Assembly (NCBI RefSeq): GCF_001417775.1
Contig: NZ_BBZJ01000021.1
Span: forward strand, 1-64,000
Length of the DNA stretch: 64,000 nucleotides
Direction: 5' to 3'
Source: Streptomyces sp. TP-A0356
GTDB taxonomy: Bacteria; Actinomycetota; Actinomycetes; Streptomycetales; Streptomycetaceae
Shown here: positions 32,742 to 40,977 of the stretch, one piece after another
Position numbering within the stretch: the first letter of the stretch is position 1
Layout of the letters: each line of letters opens with the position of its first letter
Notes under the pieces: generated by a model
Told to the model about the DNA's origin: nothing
The model's database searches: none
Seen by the model: the letters and a program-made list of their open reading frames with translations, nothing else
Made by a program: the position numbers and the translations under genes

Positions 32742-33653
32742 TCAGCTCGTCTTCGAGGCCGACGCGGACGGGGACGCGCTCTTCGACGGGGCCACGGACG
32801 CCGACTTCGACGGCGAGGCACCCTTCGACGGGGACGCGCCCGCCTTGCCGCCGGTTCCGTTCGCGGCGGACACCGCGGACACCGCCTCCTTGACGGCGTT
32901 CTCCGCCGCCTTCGTCAGGTCGTCCGCGCTCGGTGCTGTTTCGCCGGCCAGGCCCGCGCCGTTGTAGTCGAGGGTGATGACGACGTTCTGCACGCGCGCC
33001 ACGACCGTCTGCTGCTTGAAGGAGCCTTCCTTCTTCTTCAGGTCGTAGCGCACCGCCGTCGCCTCGTCACCCGTCCCGGCCACCGGCTCCGTCCTGGTGT
33101 TCTGGGCGCCCTGGACGGACCGGGCGTCCTGCACCTGCTTGGTGTAGTACTGCCGCGCGAGCTTGTTGCCGTCGCCGCGCGAGGCGTCCGACTCGAAGCG
33201 CAGCAGGGAGACGTTGAGCCAGCGGAACTGGGAGCCCTTGACGCCGTTGTTCTCCAGGCTGCTCCACGAGCAGCTGGAACGCGTCCCCTTGGCGTCCGAC
33301 GTGCCCTGGTTGCCGGACTTCGCCCCGTTCGGCACCAGATCGCCCAGGGTCTTGCCGGACAGGACGGAGCAGGGTCCGGGCAGCGTCGAGTACGCGGCCG
33401 GCTGCACGGCGTTGGCCGAGGCGCTGTGCGAGGGCTTCGCGCTCGGGGTCTGCTTCTGCTTGGCGTCGGCGGCCGAGCCGGAGCCGGAGTTGGAGGAGCA
33501 GCCGGCGGCGACGAGCACCGCCGGGACGGCGGCCGCGCAGACGAGGAGGCGGCGAAGGCGCGGGCCCCGGGGGCCCTGCTGCCGCTCGCCCCGAGCGGCC
33601 AGGGCGCTCGGATCGTGCTGATCTCGCTGGTCTCGCTGTGCAGGTCGGTGCAT
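32742..33653 (-). CDS. DUF3558-like lipoprotein
   Basis: A 303-residue secreted lipoprotein. After an unusually long basic n-region (RPRGPRLRRLL-like), the hydrophobic core LLVCAAAVPAVLVAAGC gives lipobox LVAAGC. The mature domain has TLPGPCSVLSGKTLGDLVPN and SCSWSSLE, the paired-Cys pattern of DUF3558, and the C-terminus is a Ser/Lys/Ala repeat (KGASPSKSASVAPSKSAS). ATG 33653 follows GAAGGAACC; ATG 33668 is possible. It is tandem to a second lipoprotein of the same type. Function unknown. Confidence 0.85.
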   Translation of the reverse strand: MHRPAQRDQRDQHDPSALAARGERQQGPRGPRLRRLLVCAAAVPAVLVAAGCSSNSGSGSAADAKQKQTPSAKPSHSASANAVQPAAYSTLPGPCSVLSGKTLGDLVPNGAKSGNQGTSDAKGTRSSCSWSSLENNGVKGSQFRWLNVSLLRFESDASRGDGNKLARQYYTKQVQDARSVQGAQNTRTEPVAGTGDEATAVRYDLKKKEGSFKQQTVVARVQNVVITLDYNGAGLAGETAPSADDLTKAAENAVKEAVSAVSAANGTGGKAGASPSKGASPSKSASVAPSKSASPSASASKTS

Positions 33654-33778
33654 GGTTCCTTCACTCATGACGCTCGTGGATCGTGCGGTCGGATCGGGTC
33701 CGAGGGGCCACGGTACGCGGTGGGGACGCATGCGGTGCGAGGTTCGGTTCCCTGGCCGGGGCGCGGCGCGGGTGTCCG

Positions 33779-34663
33779 TCAGCCGAGCGAACCGTCCAGC
33801 TGTTCGGCCAGTTTCCGGGCCCTGTCCTGCATGTCCTTGCTGCTCGGGGCGGATCCGGTGGTGGTCGGCTGCTCGGTGTACTCGATGGTCACGATCACGT
33901 TGGACGTGCGGAACACCACAGTCACCGTGCGCTGTCGGGCGGTGCTCAGCTGGTCGTTCAGGAACGCGTCGTCGCCGAGGTTGTCGAGGGTGCGCGGCTG
34001 GAGGTCGGACGCGGTCCCGGTGCCGGAGGGGCTCCCGGAGGCCGAAGCGGAGGTCGAAGCTGAGGCCGAAGCGGAGGCCGAAGCTGAGGCCGACCCGGAA
34101 GCGGAGGAGGGCGCCGCGGGAGAGGCGGAGCGGGAAGCGGAGGGCGTGGCGCTCGGGCTGCCGGGCGTGCCGCTCGCCGAGGAGCTGGAACCGGGACTTG
34201 AACTGGCACTGGGCTCGGGCAGGCCCGCGGCCATCTGCTTGGTGGCGTAGACCTCGTGGGCGCGGTTGTCGTCGCTGACCGTGCTGTCGTACGACACCAC
34301 TCGCTCGAAGCCGACGGACAGATGGTCGGTGCCGTCGGCCGACTCGGCCTTCCAACGGCAGCCGGTGCGGCGGTCGTTGTCGTAGGTGAGCTCGGCCTCG
34401 CCCTGGTACGCCTGGTCGCGCTGCGCCTGGTCCGTGATCCGCTTGATGCCTGGCAGGAGCGAGTCGAGGGAGCCGCGACTCACCGCGCTGCAGGCCTCGG
34501 CGAGGGTGCGGTACTTGCCGGGCTGAGCGGCGGACGCGCTCCGGGTGGCGCCGCCGGCCTTGGCGTCCGTCGCCGTGCCGCCGCTGCCGGAGCCGCCGGT
34601 GCAGGCGGCCAGCAATGCCGCCAGGAGCACGGCCGCGCCCGGTACGTACGCCTTCCGCTGCAC
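33779..34663 (-). CDS. DUF3558-like lipoprotein with Ser-Ala repeat
   Basis: A 294-residue lipoprotein with lipobox LLAAC (Cys21). The mature part includes KYRTLAEACSAVSRGSLDSL and RRTGCRWKAE, again the paired-Cys DUF3558 layout, and a C-terminal segment VTVVFRTSNVIVTIEYTEQP like that in the downstream paralogue (VVARVQNVVITLDYNG). About 60 residues of Ser/Ala/Pro low complexity interrupt it, encoded partly by a 12-bp tandem repeat. The start is GTG 34663 after AGGAG. The two genes look like an old tandem duplication. Confidence 0.83.
   Translation of the reverse strand: MQRKAYVPGAAVLLAALLAACTGGSGSGGTATDAKAGGATRSASAAQPGKYRTLAEACSAVSRGSLDSLLPGIKRITDQAQRDQAYQGEAELTYDNDRRTGCRWKAESADGTDHLSVGFERVVSYDSTVSDDNRAHEVYATKQMAAGLPEPSASSSPGSSSSASGTPGSPSATPSASRSASPAAPSSASGSASASASASASASTSASASGSPSGTGTASDLQPRTLDNLGDDAFLNDQLSTARQRTVTVVFRTSNVIVTIEYTEQPTTTGSAPSSKDMQDRARKLAEQLDGSLG
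34038..34094. repeat. 12-bp in-frame tandem repeat in the lipoprotein gene
   Basis: About 4.75 copies of a 12-bp unit (GAGGCCGAAGCG with GCG/GCT and C/T variants) encode the alternating Ser-Ala run on the minus strand. Copy-number change would keep the reading frame. Confidence 0.8.
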
Positions 34664-34857
34664 GGTGAGGCTCCTCTCGACGGTTCCGCGGGCCGATGGG
34701 CCCGCTGGTTAATCGGTTGCCGCGTGGGGCGGCCCCCTGGAGACAATGTCTATCGCACGCACCACCGTGGACGCCGGTCCGTTGTCCCTTACGTAGACCT
34801 TGGCTCCGGTATGTGCGATTCGATACTTGTGGTGTCTTTCGGGGGAATGAGGAAGAG

Positions 34858-36051
34858 ATGTCGTACATAGAGGTGCCGGGGGCGCGGGTCCCGATCCGTA
34901 TGTGGACCGACCCGGCGACGGTCGAGGGCTCCGCGATGCAGCAGCTGCAGAACGTGGCGACACTGCCGTGGATCAAGGGCCTCGCGGTCATGCCGGACGT
35001 CCACTACGGCAAGGGGGCGACGGTCGGCTCGGTCATCGCGATGCGCGGCGCGGTGTGCCCGGCCGCGGTCGGGGTGGACATCGGCTGCGGAATGTCGGCG
35101 GTGAGGACCTCGCTCACGGTGAACGATCTGCCGGGGGATCTGTCGCGGCTGCGGTCGAGGATCGAGCAGGCGATTCCGGTGGGGCGCGGGATGCATGACG
35201 ATCCGGTCGACCCCGGCCGGTTCCACGGCGTGGCCACCTCCGGGTGGGACGACTTCTGGGGGCGGTTCGACGGGGTCGCGGAGGCCGTGAAGTTCCGTGC
35301 GGAGCGCGCGACGAAGCAGATGGGGACGCTCGGGTCCGGGAACCACTTCGTCGAAGTCTGCACGGACACGACCGGCGCGGTCTGGCTGATGCTGCACTCC
35401 GGTTCCCGCAACATCGGCAAGGAACTGGCCGAGCACCACATCGGCGTGGCCCAGAAGCTTCCGCACAACCAGGGCCTGGTCGACCGCGACCTCGCCGTCT
35501 TCGTCGCGGACACCCCGCAGATGGCGGCGTACCGCAACGACCTGTACTGGGCGCAGGAGTACGCGAAGTACAACCGCACGCTGATGATGGCGCTCCTGAA
35601 GGACGTGGTCCGCAAGGAGTTCAAGAAGGCGAAGCCGGCCTTCGAGCCGGAGATCTCCTGCCACCACAACTACGTCGCGGAGGAGCGGTACGAGGGCATG
35701 GACCTGCTCGTGACCCGCAAGGGCGCGATCCGTGCGGGCTCCGGCGAGTACGGCATCATCCCGGGCTCGATGGGCACGGGTTCGTACATCGTGAAGGGTC
35801 TCGGCAACGAGAGGGCGTTCAACTCCGCTTCGCACGGCGCGGGTCGGCGCATGAGCCGCAACGCGGCCAAGCGCCGCTTCACGGCCAAGGACCTGGAGGA
35901 CCAGACGCGGGGCGTGGAGTGCCGCAAGGACTCCGGCGTGGTGGACGAGATCCCGAGCGCGTACAAGCCCATCGAGCAGGTGATCGAGCAGCAGGGCGAC
36001 CTCGTGGAGGTCGTGGCCAAGCTGAAGCAGGTCGTCTGTGTGAAGGGCTGA
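34858..36051 (+). CDS. rtcB: RNA-splicing ligase RtcB
   Basis: A 397-residue RtcB, the GTP- and Mn-dependent ligase that joins 2',3'-cyclic phosphate or 3'-phosphate RNA ends to 5'-OH ends. Metal and nucleotide-site motifs are VGVDIGCGMSAVRT, LGSGNHFVEV, HSGSRNIGKELAEHH, CHHNYVAEE and the guanylylation-site region SASHGAGRRMSRNAAK. ATG 34858 follows AATGAGGAAG. No rtcA, rtcR or archease gene is adjacent, so it looks like a stand-alone housekeeping copy. It ends at a 12-bp hairpin. Confidence 0.96.
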   Translation: MSYIEVPGARVPIRMWTDPATVEGSAMQQLQNVATLPWIKGLAVMPDVHYGKGATVGSVIAMRGAVCPAAVGVDIGCGMSAVRTSLTVNDLPGDLSRLRSRIEQAIPVGRGMHDDPVDPGRFHGVATSGWDDFWGRFDGVAEAVKFRAERATKQMGTLGSGNHFVEVCTDTTGAVWLMLHSGSRNIGKELAEHHIGVAQKLPHNQGLVDRDLAVFVADTPQMAAYRNDLYWAQEYAKYNRTLMMALLKDVVRKEFKKAKPAFEPEISCHHNYVAEERYEGMDLLVTRKGAIRAGSGEYGIIPGSMGTGSYIVKGLGNERAFNSASHGAGRRMSRNAAKRRFTAKDLEDQTRGVECRKDSGVVDEIPSAYKPIEQVIEQQGDLVEVVAKLKQVVCVKG

Positions 36052-36056
36052 CGCAC

Positions 36057-36085
36057 GAAGCCCCCGGCAGCAGGCCGGGGGCTTC
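36057..36085. terminator. Hairpin after rtcB
   Basis: GAAGCCCCCGGC at 36057-36068 pairs perfectly with GCCGGGGGCTTC at 36074-36085 around a 5-nt loop. It separates convergent rtcB and the SDR gene. Confidence 0.8.
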
Positions 36086-36116
36086 GCCCGTCACTGGGGG
36101 TGCCGCGTCGGTTCGG

Positions 36117-36893
36117 TCATCGCGGTTCCCGGTAGATCTTGGTGTTCGACGCCTGGGCGCGCGGGCGGACCACCAGGAGGTCGATGTTGACGTGGCTGGG
36201 GCGGGTGACCGCCCAGGTGATCGTGTCCGCCACGTCGTCGGCCGTGAGCGGCTCGGCGACGCCCTCGTACACCTTGGCCGCCTTCTCCTGGTCGCCGCCG
36301 AAGCGGGTCAGCGCGAACTCGTCCGTCTTCACCATGCCGGGGGCGATCTCGATCACGCGGACCGGGGTGCCGACGATCTCCAGGCGGAGGGTCTCGGCGA
36401 GGACGTGCTCGGCGTGCTTGGCGGCGACATAGCCGGCGCCCCCCTCGTACGTGGCGTGTGCGGCGGTGGAGGAGACGACCACCACCGTGCCGTCGCCGCT
36501 CGCCGTCAGGGCGGGGAGCAGGGCCTGGGTGACGTTCAGGGTGCCGAGGACGTTCGTCTCGTACATCCGGCGCCACTCCTCCGGGTCGCCGGTCGCTACC
36601 GGGTCCGCGCCGAGTGCGCCTCCCGCGTTGTTCACCAGGACGCCGATCGTCCGGAAGGCCGTCGCGAACTCGTCGACCGCCGCGCGGTCGGTGACGTCCA
36701 GCGCGTAGGCCGTCGCCGAGTGGCCGGCCGCGGTGAGCTCCTCCGCGAGGGCTTCGATGCGGTCCTTTCGGCGGGCGGTGAGGACGACGCGGTAACCCGC
36801 GGCGGCGAGCTGCCGGGCCGTCGCGGCGCCGATGCCGCTGCTCGCCCCGGTGACGACGGCGATGCGGGAGGCGGCGGAGGGTGCGGCGGTCAT
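36117..36893 (-). CDS. Short-chain dehydrogenase/reductase
   Basis: A 258-residue classical SDR, an NAD(P)-dependent oxidoreductase. Visible motifs are TGASSGIG (cofactor), LVNNAGG (structural), catalytic Ser in VVVVSSTAAHATYEGG and YVAAKHAEH (YxxxK). Arg residues after strand 2 (TARRKDR) suggest an NADP preference. The APGMVKTDEF segment is typical of the YdfG-like subgroup that uses 3-hydroxy acids or serine. The start ATG 36893 is clear. The physiological substrate is not readable. Confidence 0.93.
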   Translation of the reverse strand: MTAAPSAASRIAVVTGASSGIGAATARQLAAAGYRVVLTARRKDRIEALAEELTAAGHSATAYALDVTDRAAVDEFATAFRTIGVLVNNAGGALGADPVATGDPEEWRRMYETNVLGTLNVTQALLPALTASGDGTVVVVSSTAAHATYEGGAGYVAAKHAEHVLAETLRLEIVGTPVRVIEIAPGMVKTDEFALTRFGGDQEKAAKVYEGVAEPLTADDVADTITWAVTRPSHVNIDLLVVRPRAQASNTKIYREPR

Positions 36894-37031
36894 GGGGCGG
36901 CTCCTTCGGACGGCGGGCTCGTTCGCGAGGCTCTTGGGGGCCCGGTCAACGGTGCTCGTACACGGGCTCGTTCATCAGGTGGTACGAGCTGCTTCCGCCC
37001 AGAATAGGTGGCGCCCGGGCCCCGGAGGCGG

Positions 37032-37367
37032 TCAGTGGCCCCGCGGCGCCCACATGATCACGGCCATCCCGGCCAGGCAGATCAGCGCCCCGGTGACGTC
37101 CCAGCGGTCCGGGCGGTAACCGTCCGCCACCATGCCCCAGGCCAGGGAACCGGCCACGAAGACACCGCCGTACGCGGCGAGGACGCGGCCGAAGTGGACG
37201 TCCGGCTGGAAGGTGGCGACGAAGCCGTAGACGCCGAGGGCCATGACGCCCGCGCCGATCCACATCCAGCCGCGGTGTTCGCGCACGCCCTGCCACACGA
37301 GCCAGGCGCCGCCGATCTCGAAGAGCGCCGCGACGACGAAGAGGGCGGCGGAGCGGAGGATCAGCAT
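37032..37367 (-). CDS. YnfA family (UPF0060) membrane protein
   Basis: A 111-residue protein with four predicted transmembrane helices (AALFVVAALFEIGGAWLVWQ, MWIGAGVMALGVYGFVATF, AAYGGVFVAGSLAWGMVADG, VTGALICLAGMAVIMWAP). The EIGGAW signature in helix 1 and the length match the YnfA/UPF0060 family, SMR-like small membrane proteins. The motif YRPDRWDVTGA before the last helix is conserved in the family. Substrate unknown. It lies beside the SDR gene on the same strand, separated by 138 bp. Confidence 0.92.
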   Translation of the reverse strand: MLILRSAALFVVAALFEIGGAWLVWQGVREHRGWMWIGAGVMALGVYGFVATFQPDVHFGRVLAAYGGVFVAGSLAWGMVADGYRPDRWDVTGALICLAGMAVIMWAPRGH

Positions 37368-37517
37368 GCGGACACCTTCGCACGCCGCTTCCGCGCGCCG
37401 GACGGGGAGCCTGGTCCGCGCCCCCGGGTGAGCGCCTCACCTGCCCGGCGGCGCCTGCCGTCGCGTACAGGTGGGATACATGCGGTGATGTCCCGGCCGA
37501 AGCGGAGGATTCGACGG

Positions 37518-37991
37518 ATGCGGATGAGGATGAAAGTACGGATCGCGGGTGCGCTGGGTGCCGCCGTGGTGGTGGGCGCGGCCGTGCCCGCCGTCGCCGC
37601 GGTACCGGAGGCGGACCTCGCCTATCACGGGTACGTGACCATGGGCGGCGGCCATGTCGACGTGCGGATGGTCCCGCAGAACCACGGGCCGTCCGCGGTC
37701 ACCGACGCGACCGTACGGCTGCGCTGGTCCCTCCCGCTGGCGGACGTACAGCGGCTGCCGCGGGGGTGCACACGGTACGACACCAGCACGGTGCTGTGCG
37801 GTACGGGTCCGCTCGCCGCGGGCGGCGTGGGCAGGGAGATCCGGCTGCGGGTGGGTCTCGCGGGGTCGTCGACCGAGGAGGTGACGCTGGAGATCGACAC
37901 GCTGTGGGGCAGCGGCTCCGTGGACCGCAACCCCGGCAACGACCGCGAACAGGTGCTCGCCCTGGACACCGGGGACCAGTACTACTTCTAG
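37518..37991 (+). CDS. Small secreted protein, unknown function
   Basis: A 157-residue exported protein. The signal peptide is basic MRMRMKVR, then AGALGAAVVVGAAVPAVAA, with likely cleavage after AVAA. The mature part (ADLAYHGYVTMGGGHVDVRM, PQNHGPSAVTDATVRLRWSL, CTRYDTSTVLCG) looks like a single beta-sandwich of the DUF11/CARDB kind, with NHGPSAVTDATV resembling the DUF11 strand motif. The two Cys residues may pair. ATG 37518 follows GGAGG; ATG 37488 would lengthen it. Function not assigned. Confidence 0.75.
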   Translation: MRMRMKVRIAGALGAAVVVGAAVPAVAAVPEADLAYHGYVTMGGGHVDVRMVPQNHGPSAVTDATVRLRWSLPLADVQRLPRGCTRYDTSTVLCGTGPLAAGGVGREIRLRVGLAGSSTEEVTLEIDTLWGSGSVDRNPGNDREQVLALDTGDQYYF

Positions 37992-38007
37992 GGCCGTACC
38001 GTGGGGA

Positions 38008-38055
38008 AGTGGGGCAGCTTGGGAGTGGGGCAGCTTGGGAGTGTGGCAGCTTCCA
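38008..38055. repeat. 16-bp tandem repeat upstream of the MarR gene
   Basis: AGTGGGGCAGCTTGGG at 38008-38023 and 38024-38039 is followed by a third diverged copy at 38040-38055. It lies 45-93 nt before the MarR start and may span its promoter. Confidence 0.75.
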
Positions 38056-38100
38056 CGTCGTACGATCGCTGTGCGGCGCAGACGAGTGGGAGGGCGGGCC

Positions 38101-38580
38101 ATGTCCGGGAACGGCACGACGCGCGAGCGGCTGCTCGACGAACTGTCCACCGTCTCCCGGCGCTACATGGCCGCGTACGCGCTGTTCAACCAGGCCGTCG
38201 CCGACCGGCTGCAGCTGCATCCGACCGACGTGCAGTGCCTGAATCTGCTCGGGCTGGAGGACGGGCCCGTGACGACCGGGCGGATCGCCGAGCTGACGGG
38301 GCTGACCACCGGATCCGCGACGCGGCTGGTGGACCGGCTGGAGAAGGCCGGTTACGTCGTACGGGAACGGGACGCCGCCGACCGGCGGCGGGTCCTCGTG
38401 ACCACGGTGCCGGAGCGGATAGCCGAGTTCGGGCGCATGTGGGAAAGGCTGGGCGCCGGCTGGTACGCGCTCTTCGACGAGCTGGACGAGAGCGAGATCG
38501 CCCTGCTCGTCGGCCATATGCGGCGCACGGTCGCCTTCAGCGCCCGGCAGATCGCCCGGCTGCGCGACGGCGAGGTCTAG
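38101..38580 (+). CDS. MarR family transcriptional regulator
   Basis: A 159-residue MarR winged-helix repressor, dimeric through its terminal helices. The recognition region is TTGRIAELTGLTTGSATRLV and the wing is LEKAGYVVRERDAADRRRVL. ATG 38101 follows GGGAGGGCGG. It lies about 1.1 kb from the luciferase-like monooxygenase gene, in front of which sits an AGTTG-N9-CAACT inverted repeat of the kind MarR proteins bind, so regulation of that operon is an inference. Ligand unknown. Confidence 0.9.
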   Translation: MSGNGTTRERLLDELSTVSRRYMAAYALFNQAVADRLQLHPTDVQCLNLLGLEDGPVTTGRIAELTGLTTGSATRLVDRLEKAGYVVRERDAADRRRVLVTTVPERIAEFGRMWERLGAGWYALFDELDESEIALLVGHMRRTVAFSARQIARLRDGEV

Positions 38581-38684
38581 GGCGCAGGCGAGCGAGGCCG
38601 CGACGAAGCCGGTGAGCCCGGCCAGGAACAGTACGCAGATAGGTGGGACGGAGGGGCTCGGGCGGGTCAAGCGCATTACGTCGA

Positions 38685-39503
38685 TCAGTGGCCGCCCTGC
38701 TGTGTGCGGGTCTGGGCGTACACCGTCGGTGGTACCCCCACGGTCGCCGTGAAGTCGCGGACGAGGTGGGCCTGGTCGGCGTAGCCGAGGTCGGCGGCGA
38801 GTCCCGCCCAGTCCACGGCCCGCTCGGTCTCCGCGCGCTCCAGTGCCTCGTGGATGCGGTGGCGCAGGATGACCCACTTCGGGCCGACGCCGACGTACGC
38901 GGCGAACAGGCGCTGCATGACGCGTACGGACATGCCCTCCGACCGGGCGAAGTCGGCGACACGGCGGATCGTGCGGTCCGTGCGGATCCGGTCGACCAGG
39001 GCCGTCGCGAGGTCGGCCCCCGGGTCCGGGCGGGGATCGAGGCCCAGCAGGAAGGCGTCCAGGGCGGCCACGCGGTCGTCCTCGTCCGCGGGGGCCAGGA
39101 CCGCCCGGGGGTCCGTGTCCGGGAACACCTCGGGCAACGGGACCCGCCGGCCCGTCCAGTCGGTCACCGGCCGTCCGGGCGCGAAGGGCCGGAAGCCGCC
39201 CGGGCGGAACTTGATCCCGCACACCCGGCCCCGGCCCTCCAGCTTCTGGGTGAACAGCTCCAGACCGATGCCCGCGACCTCGCCGAAGGGGGCCCGGTCG
39301 CCGTAGCGCTGGAAGACCACGTTGACCGAGGGGTGCGGGACGACATGGGACGCGTACGGCTCCGGGAGGTCCCAGTCGATCAGCCAGTAGTGCTCCAGGT
39401 AGGGGCGCAGCGGCTCGGCGGGTTCGCGGCGCCGGAAGACGACGCGGGAGAAGAGCTCCGCGGCGTCGACGATGCCTCGTGTGTCACGGCGTGGGGCGGC
39501 CAT
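38685..39503 (-). CDS. AraC family transcriptional regulator
   Basis: A 272-residue regulator with an N-terminal DUF6597-like ligand domain (LRPYLEHYWLIDWDLPEPYA, HPSVNVVFQRYG, KFRPGGFRPFAPGRPV) and a C-terminal AraC helix-turn-helix pair (RRVADFARSEGMSVRVMQRL, then WAGLAADLGYADQAHLVRDF). ATG 39503 (MAAPRRDTRG) is chosen; in-frame sequence upstream runs through the G-rich divergent promoter region. It is transcribed away from the monooxygenase operon and is a candidate second regulator of it. Confidence 0.92.
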   Translation of the reverse strand: MAAPRRDTRGIVDAAELFSRVVFRRREPAEPLRPYLEHYWLIDWDLPEPYASHVVPHPSVNVVFQRYGDRAPFGEVAGIGLELFTQKLEGRGRVCGIKFRPGGFRPFAPGRPVTDWTGRRVPLPEVFPDTDPRAVLAPADEDDRVAALDAFLLGLDPRPDPGADLATALVDRIRTDRTIRRVADFARSEGMSVRVMQRLFAAYVGVGPKWVILRHRIHEALERAETERAVDWAGLAADLGYADQAHLVRDFTATVGVPPTVYAQTRTQQGGH

Positions 39504-39662
39504 GCCCGGATCGTAGGGGCGGCCACCGACAGGGGCGGATGGGTCGGTGGGGTGGGTGAGGCGCGGTGGGGTGGGTGTGGGGCGGTGGGGTGGTGAAGCG
39601 CGGGGGGAGCAGAGGGTCGGCGGGGGCGGAATAGAGGGAGGAGCGGCGCCGTTTGGGGATAT

Positions 39663-39681
39663 AGTTGAATCGTAAACAACT
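39663..39681. promoter_or_regulatory. AGTTG-N9-CAACT inverted repeat before the monooxygenase gene
   Basis: AGTTG at 39663-39667 and CAACT at 39677-39681 are perfect arms in a short A/T-rich window, 19 nt before the ATG at 39700. The position overlaps the expected promoter or leader, and the sequence resembles MarR-type operators. Confidence 0.4.
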
Positions 39682-39699
39682 TGGAGGGTGTGAGCGAGC

Positions 39700-40977
39700 A
39701 TGCAGTTCGGGATCTTCAGCGTCGGTGATGTCACTCCGGACCCCACCACCGGCCGGACGCCGACCGAGCGCGAGCGGATCAAGGCCATGGTCGCCATCGC
39801 GCTGAAGGCCGAGGAGGTCGGGCTCGACGTCTTCGCGACCGGCGAGCACCACAACCCGCCGTTCGTGCCGTCCTCGCCGACCACGATGCTCGGCTACATA
39901 GCGGCGCAGACCGAGAGGCTGATCCTGTCCACCTCCACGACCCTCATCACCACCAACGACCCGGTGAAGATCGCCGAGGACTTCGCGATGCTCCAGCAGC
40001 TCGCGGACGGCCGGGTGGACCTGATGATGGGGCGCGGCAACACCGGCCCGGTCTACCCCTGGTTCGGGCAGGACATCCGGGAGGGGATCAACCTCGCCAT
40101 CGAGAACTACGCGCTGCTGCACCGGCTGTGGCGCGAGGACGTGGTGAACTGGGAGGGGAAGTTCCGCACCCCGCTGCAGGGATTCACCTCCACCCCGCGC
40201 CCGCTGGACGGCGTCCCGCCGTTCGTCTGGCACGGCTCCATCCGCTCCCCGGAGATCGCCGAGCAGGCCGCTTACTACGGCGACGGCTTCTTCCACAACA
40301 ACATCTTCTGGCCGGCCGACCACACCAAGCGGATGGTCGAGTTCTACCGGAGCCGGTACGCCCACTACGGGCACGGAACGCCCGAGCAGGCGATCGTGGG
40401 TCTGGGCGGGCAGGTGTTCATGCGGAAGAACTCCCAGGACGCGGTGCGCGAGTTCCGGCCGTACTTCGACAACGCGCCGGTCTACGGGCACGGGCCGTCC
40501 CTGGAGGACTTCACGGACCAGACCCCGCTGACGGTCGGCTCGCCGCAGCAGGTGATCGAGAAGACGCTGAGCTTCCGCGAGTACGCCGGTGACTACCAGC
40601 GCCAGCTGTTCCTGATGGACCACGCCGGGCTGCCGCTGAAGACCGTCCTCGAACAGATCGACATGCTCGGCGAGGAGGTCGTACCGGTGCTGCGCGAGGA
40701 GTTCGCGAAGGGCCGCCCCGCGGACGTGCCCGAGGCACCCACCCACGCCTCCCTGCTCGCCGCCCAGGGCGCCGCGAAGGATTCCCGGGGATCCGAGGGA
40801 TCCGAGGGATCCAAGGGACCCAAGGGACCCAAGGGACCCAAGGGACCCAAGGGACCCCAGGGGTCGGAGGGATCCCAGGGGTCCGAGGGATCGGGATCCA
40901 AGGGGTCCGAGGGATCCCAGGGATCCCAGGGGTCCCAGGGATCCAAGGGATCCAAGGAAGAGGTGACCGCCGTATGA
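39700..40977 (+). CDS. LLM class flavin-dependent oxidoreductase with a collagen-like C-terminal tail
   Basis: A 425-residue bacterial luciferase-like monooxygenase using reduced FMN. The TIM-barrel core covers about 1-345 (DVFATGEHHNPPFVPSSPTT, LTVGSPQQVIEKTLSF, DLMMGRGNTGPVYPWFGQDI). It ends near EEFAKGRPADVPEAPTHASL. The last roughly 60 residues are foreign to the family: 18 Gly-X-Y triplets (GSE, GPK, GSQ types) with one GS interruption, then EEVTAV. The DNA underneath is a 9-bp minisatellite. The stop overlaps the start of the FMN reductase gene (ATGA), which supplies the likely flavin partner. Confidence 0.9.
   Translation: MQFGIFSVGDVTPDPTTGRTPTERERIKAMVAIALKAEEVGLDVFATGEHHNPPFVPSSPTTMLGYIAAQTERLILSTSTTLITTNDPVKIAEDFAMLQQLADGRVDLMMGRGNTGPVYPWFGQDIREGINLAIENYALLHRLWREDVVNWEGKFRTPLQGFTSTPRPLDGVPPFVWHGSIRSPEIAEQAAYYGDGFFHNNIFWPADHTKRMVEFYRSRYAHYGHGTPEQAIVGLGGQVFMRKNSQDAVREFRPYFDNAPVYGHGPSLEDFTDQTPLTVGSPQQVIEKTLSFREYAGDYQRQLFLMDHAGLPLKTVLEQIDMLGEEVVPVLREEFAKGRPADVPEAPTHASLLAAQGAAKDSRGSEGSEGSKGPKGPKGPKGPKGPQGSEGSQGSEGSGSKGSEGSQGSQGSQGSKGSKEEVTAV
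40789..40956. repeat. 9-bp minisatellite encoding Gly-X-Y triplets
   Basis: Tandem 9-mers related to GGGACCCAA and GGATCCGAG run for 168 bp, in frame, giving 11 Gly-X-Y triplets, a GS break and 7 more. Four consecutive GPK units come from near-identical 9-mers, so recent expansion is likely. Confidence 0.9.

Noticed and set aside
40789..40956. CRISPR-like array
   Set aside because: Units are adjacent with no unique spacers and are in frame with a gene; it is a coding minisatellite.
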